Shown here in pieces: positions 12,583-22,204 of a stretch of DNA of 64,000 bases. Location: positions 22,465,785-22,529,784 of the forward strand of contig CM064712.1 of the NCBI GenBank assembly GCA_032717465.1, given 5' to 3'. The translations under genes were made by a program, and so were the position numbers. A model generated the notes under the pieces. That model had not been told where the DNA came from and did no database searches. It was given only the letters and a program-made list of their open reading frames with translations. This DNA comes from Coenobita brevimanus. Its lineage: Eukaryota; Arthropoda; Malacostraca; Decapoda; Coenobitidae. Within the stretch, counting starts at the first letter, position 1. The number at the start of each line of letters is the position of its first letter.

Positions 12583-12764
12583 CAGAGATATTCTCTGGAT
12601 CTTGGACCGAGCAGCGTGGTCAGGATCACAATACCAGCCAGTGAGGTCCTTGCTCCTTCACCACGTGGCCAGGATGTGTTTGGCGAGTAACTGTGTGATC
12701 GTGTGATTTTTGCTGTTGGGTAATGATGTGAAACTGAGACTGAGACACGTTTTATTAGTCGGGT

Positions 12765-13165
12765 GTTTAGGCCTGTGGTGGCCGTACAGAAAGCTGGTGG
12801 TGGCGGTGGTGTGGTTGTGGTGAGTTCTGGAAATGGAGGTTGTGGTGGTAGTGGTGGTGGTGGTGGTTGTGATGATAGTGGTGGCGGTAGTGGTGGCAGT
12901 GGTAGTAATGGTGGCGGTCATGGTGGTTGTGGTAGATGCTTGTGGTGGTGCTTCTGGTAGCTGTACAGAAAGGTGGTGGCAGTGGTGGTGGTAGTGGTAG
13001 CTGTGGTACGGAAAATTGGTGGTGGTGGTAGTAGTTGTGGTATGGAAAGGTGGTGATGGTGATGGTGGTAAGTAAAGGTGATGGTAGTGGTGGTGGTGGT
13101 GTTGGTGATAAGGAAAGGGTGGTAGTGGTGGTTATGGTAATGGCAGTGGTGCCAGATGGAGCAGC
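12765..13165. repeat. Degenerate (GGT)n trinucleotide tract
   Basis: About 400 bases dominated by GGT, GGC and AGT triplets. Frames on both strands appear as Gly/Val or Thr repeats. Nothing indicates a real gene. Confidence 0.85.
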
Positions 13166-13349
13166 CAGACTAATGGGTTGATATAACTAATTAGCAACCA
13201 AGGACACGTATTCCCATCCCATAAGCAAGAACCACCAAATGTCATGCACGCTCGACTCAATGGTCAAGCCGTGGAAGTGGGCCAGTTCCGTCAGATGTAA
13301 ACACACCAACTACTGTGGGGGTGGTAGGGGGGAAAGAACATAGCGTTCA

Positions 13350-13700
13350 TTTTTTTTTTTTTTTTTTACGTGTCCAACTCTGGGCATAGGCTTCACAGCC
13401 TGTTCCCAAGGCCCAGTAATCCTTCTACATGCCATACACCTTTACATGTCACCATTTCAGCACTAACACCCACCATATATATTGAATACATGCTAGGGCT
13501 GTCTCATGCAGGACTGGTGTATTGGTATTAATGGGGGTATTTTTACAATATGTCAGCGGGTCTTCTGGAAGATTAGTGAAGTCTGCTTTTATTTAAGTCA
13601 AATCTTTAAACTTAACTCTGCCCCAGTGGGGATTTGAACCCGGGTCCAATAGGACTGCAGGCCACCTCTCTACCGACTAACCTACCGCCTCCCCCATAGA
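13350..13700 (-). repeat. tRNA-derived SINE
   Basis: On the minus strand the head reads TTAGTCGGTAGAG (A-box-like, plus positions about 13668-13679). About 30 bases later comes GGGTTCAAATCC (B box, about 13630-13640). A tRNA-unrelated body follows, then a run of A residues (the T run at 13350-13367 on the plus strand). This is the layout of a Pol III tRNA-derived SINE with a poly(A)-type tail. It is unrelated to the S1 SINE elsewhere in the window. Confidence 0.8.
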
Positions 13701-13758
13701 TTATCGCTGCCTGTTTTTGCCATTTGCTTGGGTCATTTATCTGTGTTCTTACCTAATT

Positions 13759-15634
13759 GTACCTAATTGTACTTTACAGGAATGAGTCAAGCTCGTACTG
13801 TCCCGTGTCTTAAACCATATTTATCGTACATATCCTTAAATTTGTGAATTGTTTAGGCACACATTATTTCATTTGGTAGTGCATTCCACTGATCAATTAC
13901 TCTATTTGGGAAACTAAATTTCCTTACGTCTTTATCACCTCTCTTCTTATGCAGTTTTTTGCAGTGTCCTCTTGCTGATGCTTCCTTGTAGGTTAAGTAA
14001 TCATTTATGTCTATTTTCTCCTTCCCTGATATGCATTTATATAGCATAATCATGTCACCTCTTTTCCTTTTCTCCTGTAGTGTCGGTAGATTCAGTTTAT
14101 TTAGTCTTTCTTCGTAGCTTTGATCCCTTAAGCTTGGTACCCATCTTGTAGCTGCCCTTTGATCTTTTTCAATCTTGTCTATGTGTTTTTTGAGATGAGG
14201 ACTCCAGACTACTGATGCATACTCCAGGGTTGGTCTGATAAATGATGTTATTATCTTTCTTAGCATGCCTTCATTTACGTATGTGAATGCTATTCTCATA
14301 TTTGCAAGCAGTGTATACATGTTCCGTACCTTCTCACTAATGTGGTCAGCCGGAGATAGTCTGTTATTGATAATCACACCTAGGTCCTTCTCTCTTTCTG
14401 ATGTGTGTAGGGTTTTATTTCCTAACGTATAATCCCAATCAGGTCTTTTTCCACTTTTATCAAACTTGATTACATGACACTTGTCCACATTGAATTCCAT
14501 TTGCCATGTATTACTCCATTCATGAAGTTTATTTAATTCTTCTTGTAGCTCTCTACAAGAGTCTATGTTAATAATTCTCCTTTGTATTTTTGCATCATCT
14601 GCAAACATATTTAGATAGTTTTCATTTCCAGTGTTACTGTTTATATCATTTATATACACTAAAAACATGATTGGTGCCAGCACTGAACCCTGTGGTACTC
14701 CACTAGTCACTTCTATCCATGATGAGTAATTTCCCCTTAGTATTGTTCTCATTTCTCTTTTTATGAGAAAATCTTGCATCCAACAATACAGTTTGCCTCA
14801 AATTCCTCCTTGATGGTACAGTTTCCATAAAAGTCTTTGGTGTGGTACTGTGTCAAATGCTTTCTTGAAATCTAAATAGATACTGTCCACCCATTTTTTT
14901 CTTTCCTGTAATGTGTCTGTTACTCTGTCATAGTAGCTTAACAGATTAGTAACACATGATTTTCCTTTTCTGAAATCAAACTGTCTTTCTGTTATCATAC
15001 TGTGTTCTTCTAGATGATTTACCCAAGCATTTCTTATAAGCCTTTCTAATACCTTGCTTACAACACTGGTCAGTGATACTGGTCGGTAGTTGAGTGGATA
15101 TTGTCTATTCCCTTTCCTGAATAAGGGAACAATGTTTGCTTTCTTCCAAATATTAGGTAGTTTACCTTGACTCAAGGATTTCTTGAAAATTAAAAATAAT
15201 GGTTTACGTAACCCCTTTGCACATTCACGTAGTACCCAACATGAAATTTCATCAGGGCCATTTGCTTTTCCTTTGTCTAATTTACTTAACTCCTCCTGTA
15301 TTACTTTTTCTGATGTTCGTATATCTGGTAGTATGTGTGGGCATGTATGTTCCACATAATCCCTCTCAAAATTTTTTTCCTCTGTAAAAACTGATTGGAA
15401 ATTCTTGTTTATTGCTTCACAAATATCCTTCTCTTGTGTATAGGTGATTCCCTCGTCCGTAATGGATTGTATTTTATCTTTTACTTTGGTTTTGCTTCTG
15501 ATGTAGCTGTAAAATAGCTTCGGTTGATCACTACTTTTATTTTTTATATCCTCCTCAAACTGTTTTTGGGCTTCCCTCCTTATTCTTGTATAATCGTTTC
15601 TTGCCTGTTTGTAATTATTATATGCCCTTTCACT

Positions 15635-15637
<3 letters not shown>
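13759..15637 (-). pseudogene. CR1/Jockey-superfamily LINE, copy A, RT half only
   Basis: Minus-strand frames carry LNYRPVSLTSVVSKVLE, YLDFKKAFDTVPHQR, SGVPQGSVLAPIMFLVYIND and MFADDAKI, followed by the thumb and C-terminal region to INQWNALPN-like sequence. These are conserved RT blocks of this superfamily. The 3' end (plus strand TTCTTACCTAATTGTACC...) matches copies B and C, with an extra CCTAATTGTA unit. The 5' side stops exactly at a TG microsatellite. Copies B and C show that ORF1 and the endonuclease would lie beyond it. A frame break near 14780-14800 shows it is inactive. Confidence 0.85.

Positions 15638-15686
<49 letters not shown>
15638..15686. repeat. (TG)n microsatellite at LINE truncation point
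   Basis: A perfect TG run of about 48 bases abutting the 5'-truncated end of LINE copy A. The LINE itself has TTGTGTC at this position, so the run may have grown from element sequence or marks the insertion target. Confidence 0.95.
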
Positions 15687-15689
<3 letters not shown>

Positions 15690-15710
15690 GGAAAGTAGTG
15701 GTACCATTAA

Positions 15711-15965
15711 CCCCTTCAGTTCAAGGACGTAATGTGTAGATGAAGCAGTACAGAGAATGAAGAAAACTAACCCCTTCACCACAATGGCATCTTGTTTGGG
15801 TTTATTACGGCTGCCACCACACGATGTTGTTCAGATCAGGGAAGACCTTTTGTGGTGAAAGGTTAATGAGGCTGCATCTGACCCATCCAGTAAAAAAAAA
15901 AAAAAAAAAAAATTGTTCGTAGGTAGCAACAATAACAGGATAAATTCGTTACCGGACTGAAGGGG
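15711..15965. mobile_element. MITE with TTAA-type target, containing a second MITE
   Basis: The outer ends are CCCCTTCAGTTC at 15711 and, inverted, CCCCTTCAGTCC ending at 15965, with TTAA on the left and TGAA on the right. Inside it, CCCCTTCACCACAA at 15771 pairs with the inverted CCTTTCACCACAA ending at 15862, flanked by CTAA and TTAA. Short termini starting CCC(C/T)TT and TTAA-like targets suggest piggyBac-type non-autonomous elements. Neither encodes a protein. The A run at 15892-15911 lies between the two right ends. Confidence 0.55.
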
Positions 15966-16020
15966 TGAACTATCAGATAACAAGGACAGAGGTGGTAGAG
16001 ATGCGAGACTATCTGGAGCT

Positions 16021-16210
16021 TCGTTAGAGTAAGGGGGAGGGATGGGGAGGCCGAGGATGAGATGGAGGGATGGAGTGGAGAGGTATGTGAGAGAGGCGGA
16101 TGTGGGCTGGTGGGAAGGCAGTGACATGGCGGGGGACAGGGCGACATGAAGGTGATTTGTTTGTGGCCACTCCTTAAGGGATTAAGGCGTCTGGCAATAG
16201 ATAGACAGAA
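16021..16210 (+). repeat. RTE 3' tail, 5'-truncated copy
   Basis: Carries the end of the RTE reading frame (GGGAGGCCGAGGATGAGATG), GTTTGTGGCCAC and the terminal GTCTGGCAATAGATAG, so it is a short 5'-truncated insertion of the family at 2089-5250. Confidence 0.85.
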
Positions 16211-16603
16211 AGTTAGAGGGAGGCTTAATTTGGGACTTTGCTAGAATGAAGCACCTTGTGTGTGAAAATCCTTAGGGCAGTAAAGTACAGCACGGTATGG
16301 AGTTTGGCTGCAGTGACCTTTGTGTGAAAATTCTTGTGTTGTGACTGATGGGGCCTCTGCTGCAGATTGTCCTGTGTCTAAAAAGTGTGTACAGGAAGGA
16401 AGGACGAGGCAAGAGATAGGAAGAGAAGATAATACAGTAAGTGAATGAACACTGACAATGAAGACTGCTTAAAAGGAAGAAGGAAAGATGGAATGAAATA
16501 CAGGGAAGGAAGAATCCATGGCAATAACCGGGTAAAGCTGGACGATGGATATTGTCTGTACCCCCCCACCAGTCCCCCTCAGCAATACCCAGCGTTATAC
16601 ACA
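16211..16603. other. No feature recognised
   Basis: Unique-looking sequence between an RTE tail and a minisatellite. I see no gene, repeat family or RNA. Confidence 0.5.
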
Positions 16604-17030
16604 CCAGTACCAGCACTTAATGACCAGCACTTACCTACCAGCACTTAATGACCAGCACTTACCTACCAGCACTTTATGACCAGCACTTACCTACAAGCAC
16701 TTAATCATCAGCACTTAATCATCAGCACTTAATGACCAGCACTTAATTTGGCCATATGGAGAGGATGGAGGGTGAAAAACTGACGAGGAGAGTGTATGTG
16801 AGTGAGGTGGAGGGGGAAAGAGGGAGGGGGAGGCCGAGGATGAGATGGAGGGATGGGGTGGAGAGGTATAGAGAGAGGGGGGTGTGAGTTGGGAGCAGTG
16901 GAGTGAAATGGCGGGGGACAGGGCGACTTGGAGGCGATTTGTTTGTGGCCACCCCAAACGGGATTGAGGCGTCTGGCAATAGATAGATAGATAGATAGAC
17001 TTAATTACCAGCACTTAATTACATCTAGGC
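16604..17030. repeat. ACCAGCACTTA minisatellite, split by an RTE
   Basis: About ten units built on the words ACCAGCACTTAATG and ACCAGCACTTACCT run from 16604 to 16748. Two further units appear after 16999. The RTE copy at 16749-16998 interrupts the array. Confidence 0.85.
16749..16998 (+). mobile_element. 5'-truncated RTE with 8-bp target duplication
   Basis: The last 250 bases of the RTE family, ending in six GATA units. ACTTAATT precedes it (16741-16748) and follows it (16999-17006). This gives a clear target-site duplication inside a minisatellite and defines the exact 3' end of the RTE family. Confidence 0.85.
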
Positions 17031-17965
17031 TACCTGTGAGACTGGCCAATATTATACCCACTGAGCCAAGCAGCATCTTTTTTTATTTAAATTTCCCTGT
17101 TTCCTGACCACTGTATTTGTCCTGGGATAGATTTTTCGATGCTATAGCCTTAATAAACCCTTTCAGTACGAATACAGTACAAATGACGTCACCTGGAATG
17201 AAAAGGTTTATACTTGTTACACCCTTCCCCCCTTCTCCATCACCTCCAGCGTCTTCTGGTTACCTTCCTACCCCGGCAGTATACCTCCAACCTGTCACCC
17301 CACACTATCTGTCCCCTCTCCCCTTCTCCTTCCCTGACTGTCCTCCCCCCCCTTATCTTCTTCCCCACCTATCCTTCCAGCCTCTTCTCCCAGCCCACTC
17401 CCTCCTCCATCCCCACCAAGACACCCTACAATACACTACTGGGTCTGTATACCCATTCTCTCCCCCAGTACTCTTTCCTCCCCCCCCCCTCTGTCTCCCT
17501 CAATACTCTTTCCTCCTCCTCCTCCACCTCTCTCCCCCAGTCCTCTTCCCCCCCCCTCACACATCTTGTATTCTCTTCCTACGTTACCTTTGTCCACGCT
17601 CCCCACGCCTTCTCTTCTCACCACACCTCCCCTCACGTTATCCCACACCTTCATTTATCACCTTCTCCCCACTCTTTAATCACCTCCAGTCCTGTGCTCT
17701 CTCCCTACACCCCACTCTCCCCTCCTTTTCCCCTGTACCACTGCCTCTACCTACCTTATCTTCCCTCCACCATCCCTATCTCTCCCACGCACTTCAATTT
17801 CTCCTTATCTCACACCTCATCCCCCACCCCTGCCCCTGCCCCAGTCGCAGTGATTGGCGTGGACTGATTATTATAGCGTGGTTATCTGCTGCCTGCACGC
17901 CACCACACCCACTAGATATCTACGCCACCTGCCACAATACCACCCTTGCAATGCCACGGGGGAAT

Positions 17966-18002
<37 letters not shown>
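17031..18002. repeat. C/T-rich tract and (TC)n, no gene
   Basis: A long pyrimidine-rich stretch (17214-17860) whose open frames are Pro/Ser/Leu-rich artefacts, then a TC run at about 17969-18002 that directly abuts LINE copy B. A short AAACCCTTTCAGTAC...AAAAGGTTTA inverted pair at 17156-17211 may be a tiny TTAA-type MITE. Confidence 0.7.
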
Positions 18003-18007
<5 letters not shown>

Positions 18008-18061
18008 TTCTTACCTAATTGTATCTTTACAGGAATGAGTCAAGCTCGTACTGTCCCGTGT

Positions 18062-20899
18062 CTTAAACCATATTTAAGATCAATTGCTCTGTTTGGGAAA
18101 CTGAATTTCCTTACGTCTTTATCACCTCTCTTCTTATGCAGTTTTTTGCAGTGTCCTCTTGCTGATGCTTCTCCATATGTTAAGTAATCATTTATGTCTA
18201 TTTTCTCCTTTCCTGATATGCACTTATATAGCATTATCATGTCACCTCTTTTCCTTCTCTCCTGTAGTGTTGGTAGATTCAGTTTATTTAGTCTTTTTCG
18301 CAGCTTAGGTCCCTTAAGTTTGGTATCCATCTTGTGGCGGCCCTTTGAACTTTTCAATCTTGTCTATATGCTTTTTGAGATGACGAATCCAGACTACTGA
18401 TGCATATTCCAGGGTTGGTCTAATGAATGATGTTATTATCCTTCTTAGCATGTCTTCATTTATGTATGTGAATGCTATTCTCATATTTGCAAGCAGTTTA
18501 TACATGTTCCGTACCTTCTCGCTGATGTGGTCAGCCGGAGATAGTCTGTTATTGATAATCACACCTAGGTCTTTCTCTCTTTCTGATGTGTATAGGGTTT
18601 TATTTCCTAACTTATAATCCCAATCAGGTCTTTTTCCACTTTTACCAAACTTGATTACATGACACTTGTCCACATTGAATTCCATTTGCCATGTACTACT
18701 CCATTCATGAAGTTTATTTAATTCTTCTTGTAGCTCCCTACAAGAGTCTGTGCTAGTAATTCTCCTTTGTATTTTTGCATCATCTGCAAACATATTCAGA
18801 TAGCTCCCATTTCCAGTGTTACTGTTTATATCATTTATATACACTAAAAACATGATTGGTGCCAGCACCGAACCCTGTGGTACTCCACTAGTCACTTCTT
18901 TCCATGATGAGTAGTTTCCTCTTGGTACTGTCCTCATTTCTCTTTTTATGAGAAAGTCTTGCATCCAACAAAACAGTTTGCCTCAAATTCCTCCTTAATG
19001 GTACAGTTTCCATAAAAGTCTTTGGTGTGGTACTGTGTCACAAGCTTTCTTGAAATCTAAATAGATACTGTCCACCCATCCTTCCCTTTCCTGTATTGTT
19101 TTTGTTACTCTGTCATAGTAGCTCAACAGATTAGTAACACATGATTTTCCTTTTCTGAAACCAAACTGTCTTTCTGTTATCATACTATGTTCTTCTAGAT
19201 GATTTACTCAAGCTTTTCTTATGAGTTTTTCTAATACCTTGCTTACAACACTGGTCAGTGATACTGGTCGGTAGTTGAGAGGATTTTGTCTATTTCCTTT
19301 CTTGAATAAGAGGACTATATTTGCTTTTTTCCAAATATCCGGTAGTTTCCCTTGACTCAAGGATTTCTTGAAAATTAAAAATAATGGTTTACTTAACTCC
19401 TTTGCACATTCTCGTAATACCCAACATGAAATTTCATCAGGACCACTTACTTTTCCTCTGTCTAATCTACTTAGCTCCTCCTGTATTACTTTTTCTGCTA
19501 TTTGTATATCTGGTAGTATGTGTGGACATGCGTGTTCCACATAGTCCCTCTCAAAATTTTTTTCTTCTGTAAAAACTAATCGGAAATTCTTATTTAGTGC
19601 TTCACAAATATCTTTCTCTTGTGTATAAGTGATTCCCTTGTCCGTAATGGATTGTATTATATCTTTTACTTTGGTTTTGCTTCTGATATAGCTGTAAAAC
19701 AGCTTTGGTTGATCACTACTTTTATTTATTATATCCTCCTCAAACTGTTTTTGGGCTTCCCTCCTTATTCTTGTATAGCAGTTTCTTGCCTGTTTGTAAT
19801 TATTATACGCCCTTTCACTATTGTGTCTTCTGTATCTATTCCACAACAAATCTCTTCTTTCTTTTGATTTTTTACATTCTGTGTTGAACCATTTCTGTAT
19901 TTTCTTATCTGCTTCTTTGTGCTGTGGGATGTACTTCTGGACTCCTATTTCATAAAATTCACAAAATTTTTTATATACAGCATTTAAATCTTGTCCTCTA
20001 AGCTCATTTTCCCAATCAACTTCTAAGAAATACTTCTTTAGGTCTTGATAATTTCCCTTTTTATAGTTTAGGCTCTTTTTGTAACTGTCATTGCTGTTTA
20101 CTATGTCATATGCTATCCTGAAGTTATAATTTAGTACTGCATGATCGCTTTTGCCGAGTGGAGGGTGATATATTAAATTGTCAATGTCATTTTCTTGCCT
20201 AGTAAATATTAGATCTAGCACTCATGGTACATCAAGTCCTCTTTTTCTGGTGGTTTCCCTCACATGTTGCGTTAAGAAAAACTCTTGCACGAGATCCAGG
20301 AGCTTTTGGTCCCAACAGCTTTCTTGGCTATTTATATCTAGAGTATTCCAATTTATATTTGTATTGAAGTCCCCAGTTAGTATAATTCTTTCCGATTTCT
20401 CTTCCATTTTATGTAGCAATGATCTTATACTCTGAATTGTCCTCTCTGCCAGGTCCTCATATTCTTCTCTTTCCCATGTGTTTGATCTGGGTGGCATGTA
20501 CAAATTGGCTACAATTACTTTACCTTCAGATGTGTCGATCTCTACTGCAATCAGTTCTACTTGTGATGGTATATCTAGGTTTATATCCTTGACTTTTAGA
20601 TTTTTCTTAGTTAATATTATTATTTTTCCTCCTTTTTTTAAATTTCTGTCTCTTCTCCATATACTGTATTCCTCTAAGTTTAGTATGTCATTGGATATCC
20701 TTGGTGTTAATTTTGTCTCAGTTAGGCATATTATTTGTGGTTCATTTTCTCTGACATAATCATTCATCTCTAGTAATTTAGATACCATTCCATCCACATT
20801 TGAGTACATCAACTTTATCATCTTGTTTATATACTTGTCATGACATGGTTCTACTACCTTCTTCCTTTTTCTTTCATCCTGTTTGTGTACCACTTTCAT
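18062..20899 (-). pseudogene. LINE copy B ORF2: endonuclease plus reverse transcriptase
   Basis: Starts at ATG 20899, overlapping the ORF1 stop in an ATGA arrangement. Endonuclease motifs are IICLTETKLT, ILTGDFNTNIN and LGKSDHAVLNYN. RT motifs are LNYRPVSLTSVVSK, FRKGKSCVTNLL, SGVPQGSVLAPIM and MFADDAKI. In-frame stops fall at 20222-20224 (TGA, shared with copy C), at 19208-19210 (TGA where C has TGG) and at the HQGG motif near 18995 (TAA where C has CAA). A frameshift lies near 18340. The intact protein would be about 950 residues, the usual size for the family. It would make target-primed cDNA in the nucleus; this copy cannot. Confidence 0.85.
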
Positions 20900-21877
20900 A
20901 CCTGCAACCCTATTACTTTGTAAAAAAATTTCTTCTTCTCTTCTGATCTTCCCTCATTTTTTGTTTTTGCTTCCTCCCTTTTCACTTTCAGTAATTCCAG
21001 TTCCTCTTGTGTTAGGCATCTTTTTATCCATACATTTTTGAACTCCTCTTTTTCCATAAGATTCTTTGCATTTTTTAGTATCTCTTCCACAGTGTTTACA
21101 CTCTGGAAAGTCACCTTTCGAGGTCTTGTCTTGCTTTTCTCGTATTTCCCTAATCTTTTGTGTTCCTCTATGTCTTTACTACAGATTTCCTCTGATACTT
21201 CTTTCAGTAAGCTCATTACATTTGCCATCTCCTTTTTGTCTCTAGTGATCTTGTTTTTAACTTCTTCCTCTTCTATACCAGTGATTACTATTGATTTATT
21301 TAGCTCTACTGAATCTTTGACTAACATTGGATTGTGTTGGATTATTCTTTTCACTTCCTTTTTAATGCTTTTTTCCTTCACCCTTGTTTCTAAGTCTTTC
21401 TTTACTTTCACCATTTCAGCATACGTGGTTTCTACATAATTTTTGTAGCTTTGCACAGCTTCATTCACCTGTGTTATCTTCTCCTCAATATGACTGTTCT
21501 GGTCCATAAGACTGCTTGCTTGCCTAATTGTCTCTGTTATTTTTGAACTCTTCCATAACACTCTTGTGATTGACTACTGTACTTGCCATTTCACTCACTT
21601 TCTTCCTAAGCGTACTCAATTCCACTGTTAGTTCACTGATGGTTGTGTCTTTCTTATTGACCTCCCTTCCTAGTTTTTCTATCTCTTCCTTTTGCAAGTG
21701 CTTTTGCTTCTTTATTTCATCAATTTCATTTTTGAAAGCCATTTCTAGTTTGTGTACACGTTCAACCAGTCTATTGTGAGTCTCCACTTCAACCAGTTCT
21801 TGGTAGAAATCATCATTTTGCTTTTTACTTTTATCCCTTTTCTTTTCCAAATTTGTTTTACTGACGTATGTATCCAT
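20896..21877 (-). pseudogene. LINE copy B ORF1, coiled-coil RNA-binding protein
   Basis: Begins at ATG 21877 (MDTYVSKTNLEKK). The first 110 residues are heptad-like and charged (KNEIDEIKKQ, LGREVNKKD), predicting a coiled coil. A 2-base deletion near 21536 relative to copy C shifts the frame. The continuation has KSIVITGIEEEEV, KRLGKYEKSKTRP and KVTFQSVNTVEEIL, which look like an RRM-type fold plus a C-terminal domain of LINE ORF1 chaperones. It ends LQV-stop at 20896, with the ATG of ORF2 inside the stop. Role by family: binding element RNA in an RNP. Confidence 0.8.
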
Positions 21878-22204
21878 TTTGTAATACTAAATGAACAGAG
21901 TATGTACTTACAGAGTATATACACTTTCCCCGTGTTGCTGTAGTCTAAACAAACCCAGCTGACTCAGCGCCTCGTTGTTCTTCTTTCAATTTGAACCAGT
22001 CTTATTTAAACTTATTATTTCTTTTCCTTTTAATAATGAAAAATCATTTAGTCTAACCTGGTACAGAGCTTGACTCATTCAAAGATACTAATTTAGGTAA
22101 TGCCACTGGCCGTGTTGGCCTGGTACAGAGCGCCAATGATGAACGTCTACCTCCGATGACTCCCTCTGTGTGTTCTTACCTAATTGTATCTTTACAGGAA
22201 TGAG

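Larger units (their letters stand above)
8498..12586 (+). mobile_element. Non-autonomous LTR retrotransposon (LARD-like)
   Basis: Direct LTRs begin TGTAGGACTACATAATAG and end GTCGTTATGACA (TG...CA). They are flanked by a perfect 4-bp target duplication CAGA at 8498-8501 and 12583-12586. A primer-binding-like TGGTAGCAGCGAACG follows the 5' LTR. The 2380-base interior (9576-11955) is AT-rich and holds no gag, protease, RT or integrase, so movement would need proteins from a relative. A 4-bp duplication fits Gypsy- or Copia-like integrases better than BEL, but the superfamily is not determined. Strand is set by the LTR/PBS order. Confidence 0.85.
18003..22166 (-). mobile_element. CR1/Jockey-type LINE copy B, full length
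   Basis: Contains 5' leader, ORF1, ORF2 and the shared 3' end (GGTAAGAACAC on the minus strand). About 4.16 kb. Its 5' end at about 22166 directly touches the 3' end of copy C, giving a head-to-tail pair. A ~65-bp deletion near 18077 and several nonsense changes separate it from C. The 5' leaders of B and C align to the same end (ending CCCTCTGTG in B and CCCTGTGTG in C on the plus strand), so this is probably the true start. Confidence 0.85.

Noticed and set aside
13630..13680. tRNA gene on the minus strand
   Set aside because: A and B boxes are present, but the sequence continues into a long body with a poly(A) tail and does not show a closed acceptor stem, so it is a SINE.
17117..18187. 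356-residue Pro/Ser/Leu frame on the plus strand
   Set aside because: It follows a C/T-rich tract and runs into a TC repeat and antisense LINE sequence. Composition explains it.
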